Origin: Lumbricus terrestris
Taxonomy: Eukaryota > Annelida > Clitellata > Crassiclitellata > Lumbricidae
Direction: 5' to 3'
Length of the DNA: 64,000 nt
Assembly: GCA_949752735.1 (NCBI GenBank)
Contig: OX457040.1
Coordinates: 3,237,855 to 3,301,854 of the forward strand
The number at the start of each line of letters is the position of its first letter. Positions within the stretch are counted from its first letter, which is position 1. This document shows, piece by piece, positions 42,715 through 53,655 of this stretch. A program made the position numbers and the translations under genes. The notes beneath the pieces were generated by a model. The model saw only the letters and a program-made list of their open reading frames with translations. It made no database searches and was not told the origin of the DNA.

Positions 42715-44075
42715 GATATGTTGACCGCCTATCAGTGCTAGTTTCAGGTGATGGTGTGGATAAACTCTTTATTGTGCCCAACTTTCCCTCTATGCAGGAT
42801 ATAATTTAAATCCAAGGTCTTTCATTATCTTCTGAACTTACTACATGAAGGCTCACTGATAATGTCCAAGCCTTGATCTTTGACACAACACATGTCAACA
42901 CCGGGTGTTTTAGAGGAGTATACTTTTTCAAGAAGACATAATAGGTAACAAGTTTCTGTTGCTTGCCTGCTGTCGTCATTGGGATGGAGTTGATTTTAGC
43001 GAAAATCTCCATTTTGTGTTGTGGTCCATCTAGTTCAAAATATAATCCAATATTTAAGAGATTTAAGAACGTGTTGGATGGTGTAACATGTGACAACATC
43101 CGAGTTCTATAAGTCGTATCATACATTACTGAAGCCTCCCATGAGAGAGCATTCGGTTTTTTCAAGTAGTCTGCTGAAAATAAAGTCAGTTTAAGAGATG
43201 ACTACCAAGAAATCATTGAGTGTCAATGGTTGTCCTTGGAAGTCAGCCCTCAATAAGAAACTGGAGAGCCCAATTTACCATACACGTTGAATGGCCAGGT
43301 TACTGTATGCCATCAAAACATACCGATTTAGCAATCAACGTGCCGTATTCAATCTACGAAAGTAGGAAGAAACTCAGATTCATCCATTTGTGGGATTTGG
43401 TTCCCTTCTTCTCTCAAAGGCATGGGCAAAACCTTCTCTTGCTGCTGAAACTCCAGGACAAGATCTGTCAATTTTGATTCATCTAGGAAATATGATTCAG
43501 GCGACTACTATCTATATTCTATAGGAGATCAGCGTTGAAGCCATGAATGTCCTAGAAAATCACTAGTACATTGTATCTTTCAGATGAGGCTTAAAGTCTG
43601 ACACTGTTATGTTGCCAACAGCCTGCTACAAATAAGGTGAAGATATTTTACGGAATGACTGTAAATCCTGGGTGAAAGGATGTTGAGGGGTAGTGATGTG
43701 GAGCTGAAGGAGAGGGATTGCCTGAGCGACTTTGTAACCCAGTGAACACTGACACTACTGCCACACCTGAATTTTGGTGATTCTCTTTTTGCACTTACAC
43801 CAGAGCAATGGATTGAGAATGAGGATTATCAGCAGGGCAGAGACTGAAGTCAGCAATTAAGAGTGGTCGACAACACGGCTGAGAGAAGTGTGAAGTTGTT
43901 CGAGGAATTCAACTGACTCATCGCTGATGAAGAAAAAAGCTGTGTTTTCTTCGAGTGGTCAAGACAAATAGGAAAGTTGCCCTCACTCAATCAATCAAGA
44001 AATCTGCTGTTGACACCGTGCTTGCAAACGGCAAAGCCTTCTTGAGTATAAGACTGCATCGGGTGTTGGAGTCAT
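42715..44075 (+). pseudogene. Frameshifted pseudogene of an uncharacterised invertebrate multi-copy family
   Basis: Plus-strand blocks in three frames keep the order of one protein: DRLSVLVSGDGVDKLFIVPN (~42,730), VQALIFDTTHVNTGCFRGVY (~42,866), GMELILAKISILCCGPSSS (~42,978), NPIFKRFKNVLDGV, RDDYQEIIE (~43,195), RLLYAIKTYRFSNQRAVFN (~43,298), LLLSKAWAKPSLAAETPGQD, LFALTPEQWIENEDYQQGRD (~43,787), LRVVDNTAERSVKLFEEFN (~43,860) and LIADEEK. I recognise the block series from hypothetical proteins repeated in many invertebrate genomes (DTTxxNTGxxxG, LxxACRHHxxExIL, VVNDxAERGVxLxxxFN). The function is unknown. The RHH position reads VVI here. Many stops and shifts show it is dead. It starts ~190 bp after the LINE tail. 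Confidence 0.7.
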
Positions 44076-44484
44076 AAAATGAGAACAATTATAGACATTT
44101 GTGGATTTAATTATGTTTTTTGACATTTTTTGACACTTTCCATATTATTAAACCTACTGAAATTTTCGATTTCAAGCTGACCAACTCTTTAAGTATCACA
44201 CATATTGTCATTTTACAGTAATATTTGATTTATTTCGAAATAAAACTCAGTTGTATGGGAATATATGCTCGACACATGTATTTCTACATTACCGTCTATG
44301 CATTGGCCCATGCAAAGTAACACAGTCATTGAGCACCGCCTTCTAGTTGGAATAGGAAGCTGAAATTTTGCCTCAATAATACTATTGATAGGTCTAACAA
44401 ACGGGGAGGGTGTCTTGGTTTTTAGCTTGAACTTTATTTTTTACCATGTGTCTGTGATCCACACTAATGTATGTCTGTGCACTT

Positions 44485-44775
44485 GTTATAGCGCCACTTT
44501 CAGATTCTACTCAGAAGCGTTCCCGACTAAAGCGCGGACACTGAATCGGAGTTTCCCTCCGAAGCGCTGAGCAATAATGTTGCGAGTGAATGACTTGCAG
44601 AAGGTTCCTACAAAGCGGGTTACATCTGCGAAAAGAGCGTTTAAGCAAATTGCTTAAGTAAATAAACAATTTCTTTATTACTCCACTTGCAAACGCACAA
44701 TGGAACTCAAAAACTTCATTATTAAACATCGAAGTTATAAGTTGTAATAGAATGTACAAATAAAATCCCACATGG
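44485..44775 (-). repeat. SINE/LINE-tail-like fragment plus partner of 605-715
   Basis: TTATAGCGCCACTTTCAGAT and GCGCGGACACTGAATCGGAG (44,485-44,555) match 39,675-39,760. GCGAGTGAATGACTTGCAGA matches its inner block. From 44,672, TTTATTACTCCACTTGCAAA matches 605-715. Confidence 0.5.
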
Positions 44776-44879
44776 AATAAATTGCTAAAACTTTGCCCTC
44801 AAGCATGTTATCTATACAGCATTCTGTTTTGTCGATCAAGATAAGATAATGATGATAATGATAGTAGATAATTAATGTC

Positions 44880-45060
44880 GTTTCGTATTTTAACATTTAT
44901 AAATCGCCACTCGAAGTATGATCTATTTAGAGGCGTTCTCAGTGCAGAAACTCCCGGGAAAGATAAAAATGCATTTAGACAAAATGTCGGACTAGACATT
45001 GAGGAGACACCAGATGCAGGGACAAGCCACAGAGGAGGGGAAGGTTATTCCAAGTAGAGG
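44880..45060 (-). pseudogene. Degenerate LINE tail
   Basis: AACATTTATAAATCGCCACT followed by TTTAGAGGCGTTCTCAG is a decayed version of the reversed LINE terminus (ATTTATATAGCGCCAC..., AGAGGCGCTCCC). Upstream coding on the minus strand is poor. Confidence 0.45.
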
Positions 45061-45143
45061 GGCATACTGTTATTAGCCTATTGTCATTGCACGATGCTGG
45101 CTGGATACATTGCAGTAGATGTACACATAACAGGTAAAGTTTC

Positions 45144-45148
<5 letters not shown>

Positions 45149-45192
<44 letters not shown>
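45149..45192. repeat. (TA)n microsatellite followed by box B
   Basis: About 20 TA units. TTTCAGCGACATCTTGCGG, a box B word, lies just after at about 45,199-45,217. Confidence 0.95.
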
Positions 45193-45195
<3 letters not shown>

Positions 45196-45566
45196 CCTTT
45201 CAGCGACATCTTGCGGTCTGTATGCAGTTGACGTCAACTTACATTACTTTTACTGCATAGACGCGACATAGCCACAATGGTAGTTCTGTGTCTAACGACG
45301 TCTTTTGACTGCTATTATAGCGTATGTAATAATTAACCTCCTACACTAAATTGGCTTTGCAACTAAATAAAAAAATGCATTTAGACAACTTAACATAACT
45401 ATAAATAGTTATGAGTGCATGCTCCCGGCTTTTTAATGGTTGCGATTTTCGTGTATAATTATAAGGATTTATCGGTTAACTAGTCATTTAATTTTACGGT
45501 TCAAGGTTGTTAGGTTATTAAGTTTGACGAAAACTATTGATGAATATTGTAGAATGCCCTAGTCAC

Positions 45567-45640
45567 CTATTAAAGGTGTCTTATGCCACACTGTATTTAA
45601 CGTAAGTCTAAAGACTTCGGATGTTTAGCGACATCTAACG
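45567..45640 (+). repeat. Box A/box B repeat, well conserved
   Basis: CTATTAAAGGTGTCTTATGC, CACACTGTATTTAACGTAAG and ATGTTTAGCGACATCTAACG. It aligns throughout with the reverse complement of 21,343-21,418. Confidence 0.8.
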
Positions 45641-45670
45641 ATCAGAAATGTAACGAATAAATTGACGCCA

Positions 45671-45870
45671 NNNNNNNNNNNNNNNNNNNNNNNNNNNNNN
45701 NNNNNNNNNNNNNNNNNNNNNNNNNNNNNNNNNNNNNNNNNNNNNNNNNNNNNNNNNNNNNNNNNNNNNNNNNNNNNNNNNNNNNNNNNNNNNNNNNNNN
45801 NNNNNNNNNNNNNNNNNNNNNNNNNNNNNNNNNNNNNNNNNNNNNNNNNNNNNNNNNNNNNNNNNNNNNN
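45671..45870. other. Assembly gap (200 N)
   Basis: A run of exactly 200 undetermined bases, the usual placeholder for a scaffold join of unknown size. The linkage of the two sides rests on scaffolding. Confidence 1.
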
Positions 45871-45949
45871 GGAGAAAGAGCCAGAAACAAGAGTATACCA
45901 ATTACAACTTTTGTCGATTTACCAATCGTCAAAATTTGTTTTTTAATGT

Positions 45950-46165
45950 AGTGGGGAATGGGGTGGAGCGGGCGGGGTGCTGAGGCGGAATCTGGCGGTG
46001 GGGTGGGAGAGGGGTGGTTGCGGAGAAAACCCAGATATTTGCCGGTCAACACCGGATGCCACAGAGGGATGGAGTTGGCTGGGCACCCCATTCCGCAGGG
46101 ACGGGATGAAGCTAGGTGGAAGCTAAAAGCTGAAATTTCACTGGCAACGACGATTTACTCAAACT
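45950..46165 (+). mobile_element. Degenerate Helitron/Helentron-like tail
   Basis: G-rich units with AAAACCCAGATATTTGCCGG, CAACACCGGATGCCACAGAG and GAAATTTCACTGGCAACGAC resemble the repeats and 3' hairpin zone at 29,150-29,378. The final hairpin and CTAG are decayed. It abuts the gap, so its left side may be missing. Confidence 0.45.
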
Positions 46166-46249
46166 AATAATTTAATACAGCATAATGTGAAGGAAAAAAC
46201 GTTTGAAACTGCTGCAAATTTTTGTTTATTCGCTTTGATTTCTTAAGTT

Positions 46250-46450
46250 GTTGTTGTTAAAATCTGCATCCATCCACCGTTTCACTCCTCCACAATCCAA
46301 CGATTTTACCCGTTAGAGTGCCAGTCCCGTTGGATGGATGTAGGAGGGCGACACATATCATCTATGCCATGAAACATCGTTGTTAATCCACACGTTACAA
46401 CTGATCGAGCCAATTTCCATAGCGAGCTTTTAAACACCTGTTTAAAAAGT
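46250..46450 (-). repeat. R1 dispersed repeat
   Basis: Minus strand order: AAACAGGTGTTTAAAAGCTC (box A), GTTTCATGGCATAGATGATA, GTCGCCCTCCTACATCCATC, GGGACTGGCACT, GTGAAACGGTGGATGGATGC, AGATTTTAACAACAAC. Full-length by comparison with the other copies. Confidence 0.75.
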
Positions 46451-46789
46451 CAACTGTTGCTACAAGTAACACGAGATAAATTTTGCATTAATCTGTGTAA
46501 ATAGAGATTGCACTAATATGCATAGTTTGTCGATCGGTGCGTTTGGGTGGAGATCGCAATAAAAAAGCATCTTAAGTGATTGTAATTTATTGATCGACAG
46601 AAGAAATTGATTGGATGGATAGGTCCAGGGTTTAACGACGGCTAATGTCAACATAGAATAATTATTGAAAACATGATTTATTAGTCTAGATTAATTTAGA
46701 TCAAGTCGATGGCATCAAATCAATAAATGCAAATTGCATTACGTAAATGGCATTTAACTCAGCCACTTATTGCGCTATGACAGAGCAAG

Positions 46790-46870
46790 TCCAAAGCCTT
46801 GGTAAAGGAGGAGGGCGACGCTAATTATCTTTTTTATCACACAGTGTCGTTCAACTGAAACTACAACTAA
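46790..46870 (-). repeat. R2 dispersed repeat
   Basis: Minus strand GTTGAACGACACTGTGTGAT, AAAAAGATAATTAGCGTCGC, CCTCCTCCTTTACCAAGGC. The order is as in the other R2 copies. Confidence 0.65.
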
Positions 46871-46904
46871 GTAAATGGCGGTTAGGCCACAAATTTAGTA
46901 AAAT

Positions 46905-47000
46905 GCGGAGATAGACATGCATAGCAAATGAAAGGCGGAGCTAAATATGCAAATCAAATGAAAGGCGGAGCTAAATATGCAAATCAAATGGAAGGCGGTT
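46905..47000 (+). repeat. 30-bp minisatellite, about 3 units
   Basis: GCAAATCAAATGAAAGGCGG plus AGCTAAATAT forms the unit. Two units are near-identical and the outer ones diverge. Confidence 0.85.
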
Positions 47001-47204
47001 TTGACATAAAAATCGAATGAATTCACATGACATTTTATTTGAAGGAAGCGGCATTTAACACATATTGAATGGTGAGACAAATGGTGAGACAAAATATATT
47101 CAAATCACACGGATAGATCTAATAAATTCAGGAAGAGCCCTAAAATAATTATTTCAGGTGGCGAATTGAACACTTTATTGCTTTATACAATACGGCCTCC
47201 CTAC

Positions 47205-47575
47205 AACCGTGCAAGAGCAAGAGCAACGACCGTATCCCGTCTACTCTATGCTGTGCCTGCTTGGTGGGGTTCACTAAAGCTGAGGACAATACAAGGCTTA
47301 ACAAATTTCTACAAAGAACTAGGCGAATGGGCTATCTGCCAGACAATACGCCAGACGTCTCGGACATGGTTCGCGAAGCTGATGACAAGCTGCTTGCGTC
47401 TGTCTGCAGCAATCCATTCCATGTCCTGCGTAGTTTGTTTCCGCCTGCAATAAAGCGTCGCTGCGGTCGGCGCCCGAGATCTCATAACTTTGAATTGCCA
47501 ACTAAAGATGATAAGAACTTCTTACCTAGAATACTTCGCAATAGCTTAAAACAACTGATAAAAATAAGCGATTAG
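47205..47575 (+). pseudogene. LINE-B reverse transcriptase C-terminal fragment
   Basis: NRARARATTVSRLLYAVPAW in one frame, shifted near 47,265 to AEDNTRLNKFLQRTRRMGYL, VREADDKLLASVCSNPFHVL and DDKNFLPRILRNSL, then stop at 47,573-47,575. It is collinear with 11,440-11,770. One frameshift; truncated on the 5' side. Confidence 0.8.
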
Positions 47576-47699
47576 TTTAAAATTAATAAATAAAGGAACT
47601 ATTGAACAATGTACACACTTTTTTATCTTTACATATGACTATTTTTTCTATTCATCTTGTAACTGTATTGCGGCTTGTCAACCTGATTTCTGATTAAAC

Positions 47700-49102
47700 T
47701 AATCTATAATATATTTCTCAAAGTTTGTCCTTCCGTTTGTGTGTATGTATGTATGTATGTATGTATGTATGTATGTATGGATGGATGTCCGGATGTCCGG
47801 ATGTATTTTCACACTTCGTCCCAGAAAACCAAAATTTCACGGGGGCGTACCGGTGGAGGTCAGAGATAGTGGTGGAGTGTTGTGGGGAAGGGGGGTGGGG
47901 TGGGGTGGGGGTGGGGTGGTGGAAGGTGGGGTGGTAAGGGGGGAGAAATTTGGGGGGGAATGTTTTTTACCGAAAACTAAAATTTCACGGGTGGCGTACA
48001 GGTGGAGGTCAAAGTTAGTGGTGGCGTGTTGTGGGGGTGGGGGTGGGGGGTGGAGGTGTCGAGTGGGGGGTGTAGGGGTGGGCCTGGTGGATGGTGGGGG
48101 GTGGAGAAATTGGGGTGAATTTTTTTCCCCCGAAAACTAAAATTTCACGGGTGACGTAACGGTGGAGGACAGAGTTAGTGGTGGCGTGTTGTGCAGGGGG
48201 TGGGTAGGGGGTGGGTGAAAATTTGGGGGGGGGGAATTTTTTTCTCGAAAACCAAAATTTCACGTGTGGCGTACCGGTGGAGGTCGGAATTTGTGGTGGC
48301 GTGTTGTGAGGGGTGGGGGGGGGGGCGGGTGGGGGGGGGAGTGGGGGGGATGTAGGGGTGGAGGTGGTGGATGGTGGGGGGAGAAATTCAGGTGGAAATT
48401 GTTTCCCCGAAAACCTAAATTTCAAGGGTGGCGTACCGGTGAAGGTCGGAGTTAGTGGTGACGTGCTGTGGAGGGAGGTGTGGGGTGGGGTAGGGGGTGG
48501 GTGAAAATTTGGGAGGGGGGTTTTTCCCAAAAAAACCAAAATTTCACGGGTGGCGTACCGGTGGAGGTCAGAGTTAGTGGTGGCGTGTTGTGGAGGGGTG
48601 GGGTAGGGGGTGGGTGAAAATTTGGGGGGAATTTTTCCCCGAAATCAAAAATTTCACGTGTGGCGTACCGGTGGAGGTCGGAGTTAGTGGCGTCGTGTTG
48701 TGGAGTGGGATGGGGTAGGTGGTAATTTGGAGGGGGGATTTTTCCCCGAAAACCAAAATTTCACGTGTGGCGTACCGGTGCAGGTTGGAGTTAGTGGTGG
48801 CGTGTTGTGAAGGGGGTGAGGAGAGTGAAATTGGGGGGGATTTTTTCCCCGAAAATCAAAATTTCACGGGTGGCGTACCATTGGAGGTCGAAGTTAGTGA
48901 TGGCGTGTTGTGGAGGGGTGGGGATGGGTGGGGGAAAATTTGGGAGGGAAATTTTTTCCCCGAAAGCAAAAATTTCACGGGTGGCGTACCGGCGGAGGTC
49001 AGAGTAAGTGGTGGCGTGTTGTGGAGGGGTGGCGGTGGGGATGAGGGGAAATTTGGGGGGAAAAATTGACGGAACTCGGGCGAAGCCGGGTATAAAAGCT
49101 AG
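47700..49102 (+). mobile_element. Helentron-type non-autonomous element with internal tandem repeats
   Basis: The left part is AATCTATAATATATTTCTCA, TTTGTCCTTCCGTTTGTGTG and (GTAT)n at 47,741-47,778. The middle is about ten units of 110-130 bp, each with CCAAAATTTCACGGGTGGCG, TACCGGTGGAGGTC and a G-run. The right end is CTCGGGCGAAGCCGGGTATA followed by AAAGCTAG at 49,102. Microsatellite near the 5' side, tandem core and a CCGGG hairpin before CTAG match the Helentron-derived (HINE/pearl-like) elements of invertebrates, which move by rolling-circle replication using a RepHel protein made elsewhere. Frames inside are composition artefacts. Confidence 0.85.
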
Positions 49103-49399
49103 TATATACATAGGCCTATGTATATAAAGCAATTTGAAATATTATATTTTTAGACACCCCAATAAAGTTTTTAACTGACAATATTTAGAGAGCGCGTGAA
49201 ATTTTGTTTCGGTGAATAGATCACTATAATGGCAATTTGAAATTTTATTTTACACACCCCTATGACGTTGTCATCCGACATTATAAGACGGCGTCTAGGC
49301 AATTGCCTGAGCAATTTACGAGTTAAAACAATTCACCTTCAATGGCTCCATTCAATGCTCGAATTCAGCTCGAGGTTTTCAATTCAAAAATAATAATAG

Positions 49400-49620
49400 G
49401 TCTTTCCGCTTTAATTCAACGGTCCAGTTTTGGTCTAGAGCCAAAGTATTTTCGTGACCTCATCCACCTGATGATTTCAGTATTCTCTCTTCGCCCACTA
49501 TACGATCACGTGACAGACGTGATCTCCTTGTCCCGCGAGCAAAGATTTCCGAAGCTGATACATACATCTATCGGCGGAAACTTCGGAGAGTGGAAGCCTA
49601 TGGTGTCTACATGTAGGCCT
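49400..49620 (+). pseudogene. Degenerate LINE tail
   Basis: FGLEPKYFRDLIHLMISVFS LRP in one frame and RDLLVPRAKISEADTY in the next recall the LINE block LAPKYLRDLI...SLRS...DLLVPRAK. The frame changes near 49,510. The region 49,103-49,400 has two box-A-like words (near 49,153 and 49,251) and nothing else. Confidence 0.5.
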
Positions 49621-49640
49621 ACACGTACTGAGCTGATCTT

Positions 49641-49885
49641 TCAATCGCATTGGGCTGCAAAGTCAAAGGCAGAGAATTCTGGAGTGCTCGAGTGGGAGCC
49701 GGATCCATGACGGTCCAGGAGGTCGTTAAAGGTGGACCAGAGACGCTTCAGATCTTTCGCTATACGGGCGATCTTTGCTTCCCATGACTCACGCTCTCTT
49801 TCATTGTAGTGGACTTGCATCCGATGAACAAACCGGATCCAGTTCTCCCTATCAAGCGAGAACTTTGTGCAGTGGGCGGCATTGC
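49641..49885 (-). pseudogene. LINE fragment between endonuclease and RT domains
   Basis: Minus strand RENWIRFVHRMQVHYNERER, ESWEAKIARIAKDLKRLWST and SHSSTPEFSAFDFAAQ match the linker found in CR1/Jockey-type LINEs (WxxxxxxxHxxYxxKxxxYWxxKIxxxxxxxxxLWxxL...TAxxFAxFF). The open frame extends to 50,039 without recognisable content. It lies tail to tail with the LINE remnant at 49,400-49,620. Confidence 0.65.
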
Positions 49886-50311
49886 ACGTTAACCCGACGA
49901 AAGCGCGAGATGGGAAAGCGTAGGAAATCAGATCATTCGTTGTCCCTAGAATGGTTACATCTGAATCCAGATTGCGATGCAGGAAAGAGTCCAGTTTGAT
50001 CAAAATAAGGAACAAGTTGCAGTGAAACCATTCTCTCAAGGGTCTTCGAAAAGGGATTGCATAATTACCTAACGCTCATTGTCATTGAAAACGTTATAAA
50101 ACGTTGCATGGGTGGGTGGGTGGTTCGGGAGAGCTGAATGTTACGTAACTGTTTGAAAAAATTATTGATGAATAACAAATTACCATCGAATTGACACTTT
50201 GGACATTATGTTATCGAAGTTTAGCCTCATGACATTGATTTAAAACGTAACCGAAGAAGGTCTATATAATTATCTGGAGAAGAAGAAAGACGTGCACATT
50301 TTACTTAATCA

Positions 50312-50893
50312 ATCAATCAATCAACCAATCGTAATTTATATAGCGCCATTTCAAGGTGCCTACTCAGAGGCGCTCCCAACCAAGATCAAGCGAAAAAGTC
50401 TTCAACTGTTTGTGAAATTGAGAACAGCTTTGGAGATGTCGCATAGTCAACGGAAGTCCATTCCAGGTGTTGGACCGACCACAGAGAAAGAACGCCTCTG
50501 CATTGTTGCAGAGCGAGTGAAATGAAGCATTAAGTCACCATGGACAGCAGAGCGCAGTGCGCGGCGGACTATGCAAGTGGAAAGAGGGAGGCAAAGCTCA
50601 CACAGATAAGAGGGTGCCCAGCTTCCCAGCCTGATAAGCATCGCCACACCAAAGACCCAATCCTAAATGAGATGCGCTGCGGGATAGGAAGCAAGTGCAA
50701 GACCTCACGCATATATTGAGATACACGGTCGTACTTAGTAAACCCACCAATAAGTCGTGCAGCAGCCCGGTGGACCCTCTCCAACCTCTCAATCCGTACC
50801 CGCGGGAGACCAGCAAAGATGGAGGCGCAGTAGTCGAGACGGCTGAGCACAAATGCATGGACAAGAGAAGCTGCAGCTTTAGAAGTCAGTGGA
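50312..50893 (-). pseudogene. LINE 3' part with frameshifts and (ATTG)n tail
   Basis: Minus strand SRLDYCASIFAGLPRVRIER, AAARLIGGFTKYDRVSQYMR, EVLHLLPIPQRISFRIG, then shifted APSYLCELCLP and RRSFSVVGP, ending near the reversed GGCGCTATATAAATTACG at 50,330-50,347, with AATC repeats. It is the same family as the 41 kb LINE. At least two frameshifts. Confidence 0.85.
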
Positions 50894-51279
50894 CACGAAT
50901 CCCAAACATTTAAAATTGATGCTCAACAGAACTCAGCGATATTTCTATAAATGATTAGTGAAGTGACCAGACTATGCAAATAACTAGCTCATCTTTAATT
51001 TTTGATTAATTATTAATGAGCAATTTAGTCCGTGAAACTTTCCAGCTATGTTTTAAATTGAGCAGTGAGGACGAGGATTCAGGTTTGAACAATGCGTATT
51101 TATTGTAGTGTAAGGGTAAAACATATAAAAGGTGTTTAAACCTCACTTAAAATTTGACGTAGAGTTTCTTCTAGAGCTCTTTATCAACTGCTAACGCTGT
51201 ACAGCACCAAATATATTGAGGCCACAGCGCATTTCGCACACCGACTATCATGTGATCGAAGTTTAAACTTCACACTCTT

Positions 51280-52035
51280 GTCCTCATTATACATGTACCC
51301 AGACTTTAAATTTTCATCTAATGTCCGTGATTTGGGCGTCACTCTTGATAGCATCCTTTCGTCCTCTGATCACCTCTCACAATTGACACGCTCGTGTTAT
51401 TATCACCTGAGGCGTCTGAGAGCCATCAGAAGACCTGTTTCCTCTTCTGTATTTAAAACTATTGTTCGTGCTTTTATTTGCTGTCGAATTGACTACTGCA
51501 ATTTGCTGGGCTTCAAAAAGTTCGCTTATCCTCCCTTCACTCAGTTATGAACTCACCAGCCAGACTCATTGCTCGTCTACCTCGCTACTCACACATTTCT
51601 ACCTACATGACTGATGTTCTACTCTGGCTTCCCGTTGCTTTTCGTATCCAATTCAAGGTACTGCTCTTAGTTTCAAAAACAAGCTGGACAAGCTCCTAAA
51701 TACCTTTGTGACTTGATGCATAACCCCCTCTGCAGTCTCTTCCAGACCTCTCCGGTCTGCTGATCGACTAGATCTCTTGGTTCCAATGGCAAGGACATAC
51801 GTGGCCAAACACCGTGTCTTTGCCATTGTAGGCAATTCTATGTTGAATGACCTCCCTCCCACTATACTTAGCAAAATCTTATTGGGGGTGTTATCTTCAG
51901 CCCTTCGAAGCATGAAGTCTTTTTCATCTCCTCGGGGCTGTCACGTTGTCGGCCATTATGACAATCGTGTCAAGCTGAGAGCCATCATGCACTCGAAAAG
52001 TATTGTAACGAGGGCGTAATAATTTATTATTATTG
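51280..52035 (+). pseudogene. LINE-A 3' part with (TTA)n tail
   Basis: VRDLGVTLDSILSSSDHLSQ, SCYYHLRRLRAIRRPVSS, FICCRIDYCN in frame, then shifts: PARLIARLPRYSHISTYMTD, VLLWLPVAFRIQFK, LLVPMARTYVAKHRVFAIVG. It ends in TAATAATTTATTATTATTG. LINE-A differs from the 41 kb family in tail sequence and microsatellite. Confidence 0.85.
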
Positions 52036-52449
52036 CAAATCATCTTGAAGAAACAAAGCGAGGCGCGCGAAGTTAAACATGTTTTTGAATTTCAAATCTG
52101 TAATTATACGTATTTGACCTTATTATTAAAGGTGGTTAATTCTAGCATTGGGATAAACCTTCAGTCAATATCCGATAGATTTCAACGGTAAACAATGGAG
52201 CTATAAAAGCAGAGACGGCGTCTGTGTTTAGGGTTTTAACGAGATATTTGGAGCATGATGAATATTATAGAAGTTCGGAGCTTATAAATTAAATTGCGTT
52301 CGAATCTTCGTTTTTGAGTCTTCGTCCGTTATGTTTTCTCAAGCGAAGCAATAAATTCTGGGAAGAGAATGAAATTCAAGAGATCATCACAGTCGACTAA
52401 CAGACTGATGATGAAAGACTAGATGACAATAATAGTTGACTGAGGTTAT

Positions 52450-52600
52450 AATCTGTCTGTCGGAATGTCTGCATTTCTTTATTTCTCTATGTCTGTCTGT
52501 CTGTGTCTCAGTCGGTGTATACGTATGTGTCTGTCTGTCTGTCTGTGTGTCTGTTTGTCTGTTTGTCTGTCTGTCTCGCAGAGTGTACATATCTAGTTCG

Positions 52601-52631
<31 letters not shown>

Positions 52632-52720
52632 CCGGTGTCATTTTCTCTGTCGGTCACTCTCTCTCCCTGTTCGTCTATCACTGTCAGTCGTCTATCTGTC
52701 CGCGTCTCTGTTTCTCTTCC
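52450..52720 (+). repeat. (TGTC)n-rich tract
   Basis: Interrupted TGTCTGTC runs, longest at about 52,599-52,631. Not coding. Bases 52,040-52,450 hold a box-A-like word (ATTAAAGGTGGTTAATTC, about 52,124) and nothing else. Confidence 0.9.
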
Positions 52721-52855
52721 ATTGTTTCATAAATTCGTTGCGCTGACACTAACAGAAGTATGTCAGTTTAAGTGATGATACTTTTTTGCCGACTGCATAT
52801 TAGTTATCATTGATGTTTCAAATGTTTGAATATTTATGAACGCTGTCAACTTTTA

Positions 52856-52918
52856 ACGAAGGTGTCTAATACCAGCCTTTTTTATTATTATGTAGAACTC
52901 AACGACATCTTGTGGTTC
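52856..52918 (+). repeat. Box A/box B repeat
   Basis: ACGAAGGTGTCTAATACC, ~27 bp, then CTCAACGACATCTTGTGGTT. Confidence 0.7.
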
Positions 52919-53355
52919 TAAGGTCTGTCGACGTATCCCGCCTCCATTATGCATGTTTGCGACTGGCAATATCCGGGTTCGCTGTGTCCGGGTTATTGTT
53001 ACTGCAAAAAACCATGCACTTCTCGATCGTCCGCCATACACTCGTTTGTCTCTCCTAAAACAGTGTTTAATCTAGACGCGTCTGGGGGATAACCGCCCCT
53101 TAGGAAAGGATTTTCCCTCGGGATAAATCGCTAGGTGTTGCATACATCTTAATGTGGACCATTTCCCTCCAGAAAAACCAAACGTGTAACATATAACCCC
53201 TCTCCTATGAAAAGCCGATCACCCGATCGGCCTTGTGCGCAATGCACGCAAGGATTATGCTTGGTCAATTTTAGTGAAATAGAAAGACTAAAAGAGGTAT
53301 TCAGTTGTTGTGAGCAGCGAAAATGGTAATTAATTTTTTTTGAAATTTCGAGCGA

Positions 53356-53568
53356 ATGGCTAGAAAAAAGGTCATCATAAAATTTTCCGACGAAGGTTTC
53401 GACAGTGACTCAGTCGTCGACTCAAAATTTAATGTCCTGTCAAAACAAATTCTTCTCGCCCCACCCTCCAGAAACCCGAACCCCCAAAGCATATGGACTA
53501 GATTGCACAGCCGCCAGATCCTGACAACAATGGCCGTTGCCTTCGACAAAGATTTGTATGGCATATAG
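53356..53568 (+). other. Unrecognised 70-codon open frame
   Basis: It starts MARKKVIIKFSDEGFDSDSV and ends FDKDLYGI. I do not recognise it. The flanks 53,040-53,350 contain GATAACCGCCCCTTAGG and no repeat edge I can define. It could be an exon or chance. Confidence 0.2.
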
Positions 53569-53655
53569 TTTTATTGGTCTTTTCGCGCATCACTAAAAGT
53601 AGTTTTGGTAATTCAAATCCAAGTGACAACAATTGATTCGTTTCATGAAGCCAAT

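Noticed and set aside
42806..43165. 119-codon minus-strand frame
   Set aside because: The plus strand carries ordered protein blocks of a pseudogene. The minus frame is its shadow.
48719..49069. Mirror of MULE-like TIR modules elsewhere (TTTGGTCG words)
   Set aside because: I looked for further CATTTGGTCG arrays outside 24.8-29.8 kb and saw none.
47739..49132. Gly/Trp- and Pro-rich frames (up to 174 codons)
   Set aside because: Composition of the Helentron G-rich tandem units. Unit length varies, so frames are not preserved between units.
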